Program-made: the position numbers and the translations under genes
Source: Mycetocola_A sp015752285
GTDB lineage: Bacteria; Actinomycetota; Actinomycetes; Actinomycetales; Microbacteriaceae
Length of the DNA stretch: 64,000 nucleotides
NCBI RefSeq assembly: GCF_015752285.1
Contig: NZ_JADOUY010000009.1
Location: forward strand, 1-64,000
Reading direction: 5' to 3'
The notes under the pieces: model-generated
Databases searched by the model: none
Seen by the model: only the letters and a program-made list of their open reading frames with translations
Told to the model about the DNA's origin: nothing
In this document: one piece after another, positions 33,493-40,844 of the stretch
How the letters are laid out: each line of letters begins with the position of its first letter
Numbering within the stretch: position 1 is the first letter of the stretch

Positions 33493-34668
33493 TCAGTCTT
33501 GGAGTTGGCGTCGAACGAAGTCATCCATGTTGGGGACGGTGAACGAAACCAGCCCTCGGTCCGGTACATAGATGATTCCCTTTTCGATGAGCGATTGACG
33601 GACGGGGCTCAGGCTTTGCGGCTTGGTCTTGAGGCGGCTCGCGAGTTCGGAAGTTTGTGACGGTTTGCCGGCGTCCTGCGCCATGGCGGCCAGGTAGTTG
33701 CGTTCACCGGGCGTAGCCCGGTCCCAGCGAGCGGGAAAGAACCCCATGTCGAGTTCCTCGTTCCCGCGTTGTATTGCAGCTGTCGCGTCATCTTCGGTGA
33801 TCCGTCGATCAAGGGCGAGTTCCCACGCAGCTTGCCCGTACGTCTGTAGGTAGTACGGATACCCCCCGGAAGAACGGACAATCATTTCAGCGGCTTCAAC
33901 GTCGTACTCCGCACCTTGTCTTTTGGCGGGCACTACGAGCGCATCGGTGGCGGACTTCTCATCAAGGGCGCCGATCTCCCGGTAGCTGAACAGCCGTTCC
34001 GCATAGGAACGGGCTGCGCTTAACGTGGACGGCAAGTTGGGAAGACCAGCGCCGATAACAAAGAAAGGCCATCCGCGCTGGCCGGCACGGTGCTGCGCTG
34101 ACAGAAGCGCTGTGAGCAGTTCGGGCTCCAGATCTTGCATTTCATCGATGAAGAGACCGAACGCTGAATCCTTCTCTTTCAGCGCTGGCACAAGGTCCTC
34201 GATCAGCTCTTCGAAGTCGACCTCGATACGGCCTGAATCGGCACGCCCCACAGCAGGTTCGATACCCAACTCCAAAGAAGCGCCACCAAAAGAGATCCCA
34301 AACGAACGGATGGTCGACAGTGCCTGTTTGACCTTTTCTGTCATGCCCCTGCCGCGGTATAGCCGTCGTGCCGCAAGGGCAAGCTCGCGCGCTAGCTTGC
34401 GGCGAACGGCCTCTTGCCCGGACTCAGACGCCTGACCTTCAAGATCCACTATCAGCCACTCGGCACGGTCGGCCTGATCGCGGAACTGATTCAACAGAAC
34501 AGTCTTGCCCACACCCCGAAGGCCGTGAAGCACGATCGCTCGAGAATGGCGTCCTCCTCGATTCCTTGCAACAAGGAGGTCGAACGCATCGATCTCGTCC
34601 TGGCGTCCCACGAGATGCGGGGGAATGAGCCCGGAGCCCGGAGAATAGGGGTTGAGTTCAGACAACAT
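33493..34668 (-). CDS. AAA/ORC-like ATPase with C-terminal winged helix (second copy)
   Basis: A 391-residue protein with the same plan as 25926-27038: HLVGRQDEIDAFDLLVARN, Walker A GLRGVGKTVLL, Walker B FGLFIDEMQDLEPELL, sensor FFVIGAGLPNLPSTL, SSGGYPYYLQTYGQAAWE, and a winged helix SELASRLKTKPQSLSPVR. The ATG at 34668 has no strong ribosome site. The upstream DNA has widely spaced inverted GTCTACC/GGTAGAC elements (34677-34716). The two ATPases are diverged paralogues flanking the mob genes; possible roles are partition, replication or element defence. The gene ends 14 bases from the convergent mob operon. Confidence 0.85.
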   Translation of the reverse strand: MLSELNPYSPGSGLIPPHLVGRQDEIDAFDLLVARNRGGRHSRAIVLHGLRGVGKTVLLNQFRDQADRAEWLIVDLEGQASESGQEAVRRKLARELALAARRLYRGRGMTEKVKQALSTIRSFGISFGGASLELGIEPAVGRADSGRIEVDFEELIEDLVPALKEKDSAFGLFIDEMQDLEPELLTALLSAQHRAGQRGWPFFVIGAGLPNLPSTLSAARSYAERLFSYREIGALDEKSATDALVVPAKRQGAEYDVEAAEMIVRSSGGYPYYLQTYGQAAWELALDRRITEDDATAAIQRGNEELDMGFFPARWDRATPGERNYLAAMAQDAGKPSQTSELASRLKTKPQSLSPVRQSLIEKGIIYVPDRGLVSFTVPNMDDFVRRQLQD

Positions 34669-34782
34669 ATTGGGAAGTCTACCCGCATATTATCAAATTC
34701 GAATACTTCGGTAGACAAAGCTAGAGTCTAGGACTTCCGGTCCACTGGCCTCGCTGATGTCGTTCCGTCGGTCTCGTCGTCG

Positions 34783-35466
34783 TTAGCCGTGGTGATGCGG
34801 ATGTTCGTCAACGTGGTCCTCGTCGTCGAGAAGCATGCCAACTGACGTGGCGCAGGCGTCGCCTTTCCAAGCTTCGAGGCCTTCCCGGATAGCGAAGACG
34901 ACGATGACCATGGCGGCGATGGGGTCGGCCCACCACCAACCGAACAGAGTGTTCAGCAGCAGGCCAATGAGCACGGCGGCTGAGAGGTAGGTGCAGATCA
35001 GTGTCTGTTTCGAGTCCGCGACGGCGGTCGCGGAGCCGAGCTCGCGCCCGCTGCGTCGTTCCGCGAGGGAGAGGAACGGCATGATCACCACGCTTAGCGC
35101 GGTGAGGACGGTTCCGACGGTGCTGTGCTCGATGTCGACCGCCCTGGTGAGGGTCAGGACAGCGCTGGCGCCGACATAGAGAGCGAGCGCGAAGAACGCG
35201 AGAGCGATGACGCGGAGGGTGCCTTTCTCCCAGCGTTCGGGTTCTTTTCGGGTGAATTGCCATGCGACGGCGGCGGCGGAGAGGACCTCGATGGTGGAGT
35301 CGAGGCCGAAGCCGATGAGGGCGCCGGATGAGGCGGCGGTGCCAGCTGCGATCGCGATGACGGCTTCGATCAGGTTGTAGCCGATCGTGATGGCGACGAT
35401 CAGGCGGATGCGCTTCTGCAGGAGCGCTTTTCGCTCGTGGTTCGGGCGTTCTGTTGTGGTGGTCAC
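34783..35466 (-). CDS. Cation diffusion facilitator (CDF) heavy-metal efflux protein
   Basis: A 227-residue membrane protein of about six helices. The GTG at 35466 overlaps the stop of the regulator (GTGA) and is preferred to a start inside that gene. Features are LIVAITIGYNLIEAVIAIAAG, the metal-site helix GFGLDSTIEVLSAAAVAW, and a second site near ATAVADSKQTLICTYLSA; the tail is His/Asp-rich (DDEDHVDEHPHHHG). The short cytosolic domain is typical of the smaller CDF subgroup. With a CmtR-type sensor as its partner, it most likely exports cadmium, lead or zinc. Confidence 0.9.
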   Translation of the reverse strand: MTTTTERPNHERKALLQKRIRLIVAITIGYNLIEAVIAIAAGTAASSGALIGFGLDSTIEVLSAAAVAWQFTRKEPERWEKGTLRVIALAFFALALYVGASAVLTLTRAVDIEHSTVGTVLTALSVVIMPFLSLAERRSGRELGSATAVADSKQTLICTYLSAAVLIGLLLNTLFGWWWADPIAAMVIVVFAIREGLEAWKGDACATSVGMLLDDEDHVDEHPHHHG

Positions 35467-35816
35467 TGGCCGGCCTCGCAGCATCCGGGGATGGTGCAGG
35501 CGGTGTCGTTGCAGGGGGCGGAGGCATCGACGGCGAGCACGACTCCGACCAGGTCGTTGAGCGCTTTCGCGAGGTGCGCGTCGGCGATCTCGTAGCGGTT
35601 CTGCCGGCCCTCGGGTTCGGCGACGACGATGCCGCAGTCGCGCAGGCAGGTGAGGTGGTTCGAGACGTTCTGCCGGGTGAGCTCAAGCTTCTCGGCGATC
35701 ACTGCGGGGTAGGCGGGTTCGTCTAGCAGCATCATCAGGATGCGGGAGCGGGTCGGGTCGGCCATGGCGCGGCCGAGTCGGTTCATGACGTCAAGTCGGG
35801 TGCTTATCGTGAGCAT
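35463..35816 (-). CDS. cmtR: ArsR/SmtB-family metal sensor, CmtR type
   Basis: A 117-residue winged-helix repressor. The recognition region is LTRQNVSNHLTCLRDCGIVV, and the cysteines fall at residues 57, 61 and 102, exactly the Cd(II)/Pb(II) ligands known for mycobacterial CmtR (Cys57, Cys61, Cys102). Further cysteines follow in the tail (ACTIPGCCEAG). It should repress its own operon through the palindrome at 35825-35846 and release it on binding cadmium or lead. It is coupled to the CDF exporter by a GTGA overlap. Confidence 0.93.
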   Translation of the reverse strand: MLTISTRLDVMNRLGRAMADPTRSRILMMLLDEPAYPAVIAEKLELTRQNVSNHLTCLRDCGIVVAEPEGRQNRYEIADAHLAKALNDLVGVVLAVDASAPCNDTACTIPGCCEAGQ

Positions 35817-35824
35817 GACCCCGA

Positions 35825-35846
35825 TAATACAGTGTCGGCTGTATTA
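35825..35846. promoter_or_regulatory. CmtR operator palindrome
   Basis: TAATACAG-TGTCGG-CTGTATTA: perfect 8-bp inverted arms, nine bases upstream of the cmtR ATG. This fits an autoregulatory ArsR-type operator overlapping the promoter. Another TAATACAG half-site occurs at 40669-40676, on the far side of the recombinase module. Confidence 0.8.
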
Positions 35847-35852
35847 AGAAGT

Positions 35853-35866
35853 GGGGGGGGGGGGGG
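35853..35866. repeat. Homopolymer tract of 14 G
   Basis: An uninterrupted run of 14 G follows GT at 35851-35852, just upstream of the cmtR operator and in front of the left 100-bp repeat. Such tracts can slip in vivo, but they are also a common place for sequencing or assembly error. Confidence 0.8.
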
Positions 35867-35898
35867 CACCGTAGTGGGTAGAGCGTCGGGAGAAGTAG

Positions 35899-36000
35899 TG
35901 CCAGATCAGACCGGATTTCCCTCGCGCACGGGCTGCGATCCCCGGAGGTATCGCCTGCTCAAAAGGGACCTGACGGGGGCGTCGGATCGCACGCAGGGGA
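35899..36000. repeat. Left copy of ~100-bp imperfect direct repeat flanking the recombinase module
   Basis: Shared blocks with 40506-40610, in the same order and orientation: TGCCAGATCAGA, CTCGCGCACGG, CCTGACGGG, CGTCGGATCG. About three quarters of positions agree by eye. The 90 bases to the next gene end (36092) hold no other feature apart from TCTGCAAATTCTGCAA. Confidence 0.65.
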
Positions 36001-36091
36001 GCGCTGTTCTGCAAATTCTGCAATAGGCGCATTACATGTGGTGCCCCGGCGGATTCATCACCGGCGAGTTCGGGGCTGTGGTGGGGGAGAG

Positions 36092-37318
36092 TCAGGGTAG
36101 CTTTGCGCGGTCGAATTCCTGTTGGAGGCGTGGGCGACGGCGGTGTGTGTCGCGCAACTGACGAATGAACGCGTCGATGTCTTCTGCCTCGTCGGTGCCG
36201 CTGGCGAGGCGGCGCATGTTAGCCAGGCGCCGGGCGGCGTCACGGTAATTGGCAGCGCCGGCTTCGGTGAGGGTGTTTTCGACGAGTCGACGGTGCGTGG
36301 GGAGCACGGCGATCGGATCGATGGTTTCGTAGGTTTTGATGAGGTGGTCCCAGGTGTGATCGCTGGTTAGGTCGAGGTCGTGGGCGAGTTTCCAGGCTTG
36401 GCGTGGGTCGTTGAGGGTTCCGAGGGCGAATGTGACTGCGTCGGCTGGATTGGCGACGAGTGCTTGTGCGACAAGGGTTTCATGTTCGGGCCATGCTGCT
36501 CCCGCGGCGGTGTGGAGTCGTGACGCGTTTAGCGCTGTCGGCCATCTGTGGAATACGTATGTCCGGGTATCGAGCAACTGGTTTGGGCGATTGATCTGGA
36601 TGAGGGTGCACCAGTATTCGGCTGCGCGTTGCGATTGGTGTCCGTAGTCGAAGTCAGTGGCCTGTTTTGCCCAGTCGAGAGCCAGATCGATGTCACCGAT
36701 CTCATCGAAGGCTTTCGCGGTGTCGTGCAGCCAGGCTGTGACCTTGCGGTCCCGGGCGTGGGTGCGAATGATGGCGTCGATGTCCCGGTCGAGGACCGCG
36801 AGGCGACGGTCGTTCCAGTCGAGCACCCAGCGTTCGTGGCGGTCGGGGTCTTGCCAGGTATCCGCGTCTGGCGACGGACCGAGTCGATTCCGGATCATGT
36901 CCAGACGGGTCCGGTAGTCCTGCAGGCCTCTGTTGCCGAGAGCGGGTGCGTAGGCGACCGGATCGAGTTCGAAGTAGTCCACGTCGCTGTCGAATTGGAA
37001 TGTCATCATCCAGGGGACGAGCCGCGCAGGCGGAATCCCGGCGGCAGCCGCGAGTTGGGGGTGGAGGGCGAGGAGCCTCAGGCATGCGTCGCCGATGATG
37101 CCGCCGGAGTCATCCGCTCGGCCGATCACTTTGAGAGCACTGGTGAGTGCCTTATGGGTGACGGTGTAGGCCTCGGCCGGTTCAGTCGTGGGGATCGCTG
37201 CTTCGAGGAGGTCTATCGCTTCGTGCATTTGGCGGCCGTGCTCGTTCGCGGATTCCCATCGGTGCAGGTCGATGCGGGAGCGGATAAGTGGGAGCACGGT
37301 GTTGGAAAGTGCGGCCAT
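36092..37318 (-). CDS. DUF6880-like helical-repeat protein
   Basis: A 408-residue soluble protein built of helical repeats. Its C-terminal half (IGDIDLALDWAKQATDF, YWCTLIQINRPNQLL, IDPIAVLPTHRRLVENTL, DTHRRRPRLQQEFDRAKLP) matches the pattern I know from actinobacterial DUF6880 / SWIM-associated proteins, which have no established function. It starts MAALSNTVLPLIRSRIDLHRW and lies four bases after the small gene at 37323-37535, so it belongs to the recombinase operon. The SWIM zinc finger itself is absent. Whether it helps recombination or is cargo is unknown. Confidence 0.7.
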   Translation of the reverse strand: MAALSNTVLPLIRSRIDLHRWESANEHGRQMHEAIDLLEAAIPTTEPAEAYTVTHKALTSALKVIGRADDSGGIIGDACLRLLALHPQLAAAAGIPPARLVPWMMTFQFDSDVDYFELDPVAYAPALGNRGLQDYRTRLDMIRNRLGPSPDADTWQDPDRHERWVLDWNDRRLAVLDRDIDAIIRTHARDRKVTAWLHDTAKAFDEIGDIDLALDWAKQATDFDYGHQSQRAAEYWCTLIQINRPNQLLDTRTYVFHRWPTALNASRLHTAAGAAWPEHETLVAQALVANPADAVTFALGTLNDPRQAWKLAHDLDLTSDHTWDHLIKTYETIDPIAVLPTHRRLVENTLTEAGAANYRDAARRLANMRRLASGTDEAEDIDAFIRQLRDTHRRRPRLQQEFDRAKLP

Positions 37319-37322
37319 GAGT

Positions 37323-37535
37323 TCATTCTCTCGTCACCGCGGACCGGCGCTCGGAGGGACTATTCCGAAATGGGCCAGTTCGAGGCCCCGGATTGCCTCG
37401 TCGGTGGCGTGTGCCGGATTCGGGGAAGTCGGTGTTCAAGCGGTCCTGTGTCATCACGATGCGGCCTTGTTCGTGCAGGATCAGGAGTTCGCGGATGTTG
37501 TTGCGGATGTCGTTCGCGCTGACGGCTTCGCTCAT
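37323..37535 (-). CDS. Small protein between recombinase and DUF6880-like genes
   Basis: A 70-residue protein starting MSEAVSANDIRNNIRELLIL and continuing HEQGRIVMTQDRLNTDFP, then a basic, disordered tail (RHRRGNPGPRTGPFRNSPSE). The ATG at 37535 overlaps the recombinase stop by four bases (ATGA), strong support for it being real. Position and size recall the small third protein (TnpC) of Tn554-type elements, but no sequence likeness is visible, so this remains a positional analogy. Confidence 0.65.
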   Translation of the reverse strand: MSEAVSANDIRNNIRELLILHEQGRIVMTQDRLNTDFPESGTRHRRGNPGPRTGPFRNSPSERRSAVTRE

Positions 37536-38647
37536 GTGTTTAGTTTCCCAATCTTCGGGTCGGAGCGCCGCTCTGCGTAGTCCAGGAACATGGCGCCGGC
37601 ATTTCGGCGGTGCTTGTCGGTGACTTGGTAGCTGTAGTTGAGCGAGTCGGCGACGACGGGTGCGGGCAGTTCGAGGACGAGGGCCCGGAGCGAGGCGTTG
37701 CGGGCGCCGCGGAGGTCGATGCCGGCGTCGCGGAGCTTGTTCATGAGGGTGCTTTGGTGAAGGTGTTGGCCGGGGCGCCGCCCGGAGAACAGCCATTGGT
37801 TCTCGTGGTGAGCCGAGGTGGTCTGGTTCGGCAGCGCGGCGACGTGGTCGCGGATGACCTGGTCGAAGGGCGGCGGGATGGTCAGGGTGTCGTCGGTGAA
37901 TGAGATCGTGACGGCCGCTTCGGTCGCGGCGAGCTGCTGCAGTCGCATTCGGGCGATGCGGACGAGTGGTTGCCCATAGAGCAGGAGAAGCAGTGACGCG
38001 GCGCGTGCGTCGGCGTCGAGATCGGTTGCGGGCGCGAGGAGCCGGGTGATGTGTTCGAGTCGTTGCTGCTGGGTGATGATGGGCTCTGACTTTGCGACTC
38101 GGTAGGGGAATTCGAGCGACGAGATGTGTCGGTGGCTGATCGCCCATCGGACGAATCCGCGGGCCAGGCTTCGGGTCGTGGGGCCGGTGGCGAGCCAGTT
38201 GTCGACATCGGCTTGGGTGCAGGTCGTGGGGGAGTGGCCTTGTTCTCGGATGTACTCGAGGAACTCGAGTGCGACCGAGGTCGATTGCTTTGCGGAGAGG
38301 AAGGCGCCCTTCTTCAGCTGGCCGGTGGCGGCGAGGTGGTGCATGCGGTTCAGGTGAACCCAGCGGGCATATTGCTTCAGCAGACGCGCGTCGTCTGCAT
38401 TGGTGTGGTGCAGTTTGCTATCGAGCCAGTTCTGGAAACGCTCGATGTCGAGATGAACGGGATCGAGGAGCCCGTGTTCGATGCAGAGCTCGCGGAGGAA
38501 CGCGACTTTGCTCGGGTGGCTGTGGTCCGTGAATGTGGGGTGCTCAAGCGGGACGATTCCTCGGGCGAGGTCGCGGATGAGTTTCGTGGTGTGCGGGTTG
38601 ACGATCAACCAGACCCGGACGCTGCGCGCGTGTGTCTGCTGCGTCAT
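37532..38647 (-). CDS. Tyrosine-recombinase-like integrase, main part
   Basis: A 371-residue protein with an N-terminal SAM-like core-binding part (PSKVAFLRELCIEHGLLDPV, FQNWLDSKLHHTNADDAR) and a diverged catalytic domain (ARAASLLLLLYGQPLVRIAR, HHENQWLFSGRRPGQHL, NASLRALVLELPAPVVADSL). Catalytic Arg/His positions are less regular than in the partner at 39333, resembling the second recombinase of paired systems. The natural protein extends upstream in frame through a zinc-ribbon region to 39007, but an in-frame TGA at 38936-38938 interrupts it. The ATG at 38647 is the first usable start after that stop. Coupled to the small gene downstream. Confidence 0.8.
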   Translation of the reverse strand: MTQQTHARSVRVWLIVNPHTTKLIRDLARGIVPLEHPTFTDHSHPSKVAFLRELCIEHGLLDPVHLDIERFQNWLDSKLHHTNADDARLLKQYARWVHLNRMHHLAATGQLKKGAFLSAKQSTSVALEFLEYIREQGHSPTTCTQADVDNWLATGPTTRSLARGFVRWAISHRHISSLEFPYRVAKSEPIITQQQRLEHITRLLAPATDLDADARAASLLLLLYGQPLVRIARMRLQQLAATEAAVTISFTDDTLTIPPPFDQVIRDHVAALPNQTTSAHHENQWLFSGRRPGQHLHQSTLMNKLRDAGIDLRGARNASLRALVLELPAPVVADSLNYSYQVTDKHRRNAGAMFLDYAERRSDPKIGKLNT

Positions 38648-39007
38648 CGCGGTGAAGAGCGGCAGCAGGTTGGGGTTGGTTCGGCCGGTGGAGTCGTCGA
38701 AAAGGCTCGTGAGGTCATCGGTCAGGCAGCAGTGTGCGCAGAGCCCTGTGCGGGCGGGTTCGTCTTCGAGGCCGCAGCGGGTGCAGTGAAAGTCTCTCGG
38801 GATGCCGGCGCAATCGACGCAACACGGTTCCCCGTCGATCAGTCCCGGCAGTAGTCGGTTCTCGCCGCAACCCGGGCAGCTCCCGTGGATGCGGGTGGCC
38901 CGTTGGTAGCAGCGTCGACAAACGCGCCCTTCTGGTCACGTGGTCGCGAATCGAACCCCCGTGCGGCCGCAGCGGGCGCATTCGGTCGGGGAGCGGTGCC
39001 CGCTCAT
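38648..39007 (-). pseudogene. Zinc-ribbon N-terminus of the recombinase, cut by an in-frame stop
   Basis: From an ATG at 39007 that overlaps the upstream stop (ATGA), the frame reads MSGHRSPTECARCGRTGVRFATT, shown here only as landmarks CARCG and RFATT, then TGA at 38936-38938. It continues in the same frame with PEGRVCRRCYQRA, SCPGCGENRLLPG, CCVDCAG, FHCTRCG and LCAHCC into the recombinase at 38647. Several CxxC pairs indicate two or three zinc ribbons. A TGG-to-TGA change would explain the break. The recombinase is thus either inactivated, read through, or restarted internally. Confidence 0.7.
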
Positions 39008-39288
39008 TCCGGCCGGCGGACCCGTGCTCGAGCGGGACGGAACGCATCCTTCTTCGCGGAGGTGTCGAGGGTGCCGGTCGCCCGGTCGGGAACGGCTTGG
39101 ACGGTGATCGGGCAGAGTTGTTCGAAGGTGCAGTCGAGTGTGTCGAGGATCGCGCCGAGCAAGGCCAGGTTCATTCGCTCGGGAGTGCCGCCGACGAGGC
39201 GATAGATCTGCGAGTTGGAGAGATGGATGCCGCGGTCACTGAGATGCGGGATGAGGTCGGAGATCGTGTTCATCCCGCGGGTGGCCAT
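39004..39288 (-). CDS. XRE/Cro-type helix-turn-helix regulator
   Basis: A 94-residue DNA-binding protein. The helix-turn-helix is clear: ISDLIPHLSDRGIHLSNSQI, then YRLVGGTPERMNLALLGAILDTLDCTFEQL, a Cro/C1 fold like the small MoxR-independent XRE proteins that end in a strand (PITVQAV). It lies between the two recombinase genes, 44 bases after the first and overlapping the second by four, so it probably represses the module through the 7-3-7 inverted repeats at 40455-40471 and 40630-40646. An alternative start at 39273 would drop five residues. Confidence 0.88.
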   Translation of the reverse strand: MATRGMNTISDLIPHLSDRGIHLSNSQIYRLVGGTPERMNLALLGAILDTLDCTFEQLCPITVQAVPDRATGTLDTSAKKDAFRPARARVRRPE

Positions 39289-39332
39289 CAGTTCTCTGAG
39301 CCGCCAACCGTGTTCGATCCGTCGTTGTATGG

Positions 39333-40451
39333 TCAGGTCTCCTTCGTGCTGAGCTTGGTGGCCATCCGGGCGATCGCGTCATCGACGACGCGGGCGCGGT
39401 AATCGGGGGAGAGGCCGGTGTAGATGGACGTGGTCGACGCGTGCTCGTGGCCGACCTGCTGCTGGATGAAGAACGCGTCGTAACCGTCCTCGACCAGGTG
39501 CGTGACGTAGGAGCGGCGCAGCGAATGGAAGTCGAGATCCTCCTCGAGTCCTGCTTCGCGTCGGACCTCGGTGAACGCCCGGCTGACAGAATCGGCGGCG
39601 AGCATTCCGCTGCGTTCACTCGGCCAAAGTGCTGTCGACCCCGGCGGCGCCAGCAGCGGCCGGACTTCGTCCTTCCATTGCCGCATGCACTCGACGATCC
39701 AGTCGAACTCCGGCAAAGTCAGAACGGTGCGGCGTTTCGGGGGAGAGCCGCGCATCGCCTTCCCGAACCGGACATAGATGATCCCGACGTCGCCGAAATG
39801 CCGGGCCCGAGGATTCGACGCCAGGTCCACATGATCGAGTTGACGGACCTCGTTCCGGCGAAGCCCCCAGGCGTAGGGGGCCTTCATGATCGTCGCGATC
39901 CGGAACGCCGGTATCCATCCCTTCGACCCTGCTCGGCGGATGCGGAGCACCCGGTCGTCCGCGCAGTCGAAGAGGTCCTGGATCTCGTCACGCGTGTAAG
40001 GACGCTTCCCGGGCGCACCAATCGCCGCTTGAGAGTGTCGGGCCGTGTTCCACTCGTGGAACACCTGAGCCGGATGATCACCGAACCGCTCCCAGCACTG
40101 CTCGCTCCAGCCATAGGCCGGGTCGGTCAAGTACTCCAGGAACATCCGCAGAGCGTTCTGGTAGCCCAGCACCGTCGAGTGCGACGCGCCCTTCAGCCCG
40201 CGGAGTTCGAGGAAGAACTCATCGACCATCGACGCTGACCATGACCACGGGTAGCACTCCGCAAACGCCAGGAACCGCAGCGCGACCGAGCGGCGCTTCT
40301 CGATCGTCGACGCCGACAGATTCCGGGCGGTCTGTGCTACCCACCCGTCCAGCATCGCCACCCAGACGCTTTCCTCAGCGTTCAGAACCGCGACATGCGC
40401 ACGAAGGTGGCTGGGAACCACACCGGCTGTCGCTGAATCCAATGTCCGCAT
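39333..40451 (-). CDS. Tyrosine-type site-specific recombinase/integrase
   Basis: A 372-residue integrase. The N-terminal core-binding domain (ASTIEKRRSVALRFLAFAEC; VLGYQNALRMFLEYL) is followed by a complete catalytic domain: first Arg in WGLRRNEVRQLDHVD, HSLRRSYVTHLVEDGYD (His-x-x-Arg), VGHEHASTTSIYTGLS with the second His and the nucleophile Tyr. All catalytic residues are present, so it should be active. It is the first gene of a minus-strand module of five genes. Its ATG lies four bases from an operator-like inverted repeat. Flanking 100-bp repeats could be its recombination sites. Confidence 0.93.
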   Translation of the reverse strand: MRTLDSATAGVVPSHLRAHVAVLNAEESVWVAMLDGWVAQTARNLSASTIEKRRSVALRFLAFAECYPWSWSASMVDEFFLELRGLKGASHSTVLGYQNALRMFLEYLTDPAYGWSEQCWERFGDHPAQVFHEWNTARHSQAAIGAPGKRPYTRDEIQDLFDCADDRVLRIRRAGSKGWIPAFRIATIMKAPYAWGLRRNEVRQLDHVDLASNPRARHFGDVGIIYVRFGKAMRGSPPKRRTVLTLPEFDWIVECMRQWKDEVRPLLAPPGSTALWPSERSGMLAADSVSRAFTEVRREAGLEEDLDFHSLRRSYVTHLVEDGYDAFFIQQQVGHEHASTTSIYTGLSPDYRARVVDDAIARMATKLSTKET

Positions 40452-40454
40452 AAT

Positions 40455-40471
40455 ATGCGAAATGTTCGCAT
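40455..40471. promoter_or_regulatory. 7-3-7 inverted repeat at the start of the recombinase operon
   Basis: ATGCGAA-ATG-TTCGCAT, perfect arms, ends four bases upstream of the integrase ATG. A sister site with the same heptamers in opposite order lies at 40630-40646. A likely operator for the XRE protein of the module. Confidence 0.7.
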
Positions 40472-40505
40472 TAAACGCGAATGACTGTCAAGAGACCCCA
40501 TGCAA

Positions 40506-40610
40506 TGCCAGATCAGACGCCATTTCGCTCGCGCACGGCTGTGCTTCCCGGACGCTATGCCTGTTCAGAAGGAACCTGACGGGACCGTCGGATCGGCGTC
40601 AGGGAGGGGA
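40506..40610. repeat. Right copy of ~100-bp imperfect direct repeat flanking the recombinase module
   Basis: Partner of 35899-36000, same orientation, with the shared blocks TGCCAGATCAGA, CTCGCGCACGG, CCTGACGGG and CGTCGGATCG. It lies between the two operator-like sites upstream of the integrase gene. Confidence 0.65.
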
Positions 40611-40629
40611 GGTCGCGGTGACCGGCCAG

Positions 40630-40646
40630 TTCGCATCCAATGCGAA
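40630..40646. promoter_or_regulatory. Second 7-3-7 inverted repeat
   Basis: TTCGCAT-CCA-ATGCGAA, perfect arms, made of the same heptamers as the site at 40455-40471 but facing outward instead of inward. It is followed by a promoter-like TTGACA near 40663. Confidence 0.6.
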
Positions 40647-40844
40647 GGTATCGTCTTCCTCTTGACATAATACAGGTTATCGGCGCAATAAAACGCCTAG
40701 TCAGAAGGGGTTTAACCTTCTTCAGCCTCAGGCGTTACCCCTCAACGTGGAGCATGCGCCTAAGCCTATGTGAAATTGTGAGTTCAACGGCCCCTGCAGG
40801 TCAGCGCCTTTTGCGCTGACGAGCTTCTACCGATCATTCCATCG

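Noticed and set aside
25926..34668. Defence island interpretation of the two AAA ATPases
   Set aside because: No nuclease, methylase, toxin or other effector is next to them; the neighbouring genes are mobilization genes, so defence is only mentioned as an alternative.
36548..37522. 324-codon plus-strand frame
   Set aside because: Opposite the DUF6880-like gene, which has recognisable family sequence and operon coupling.
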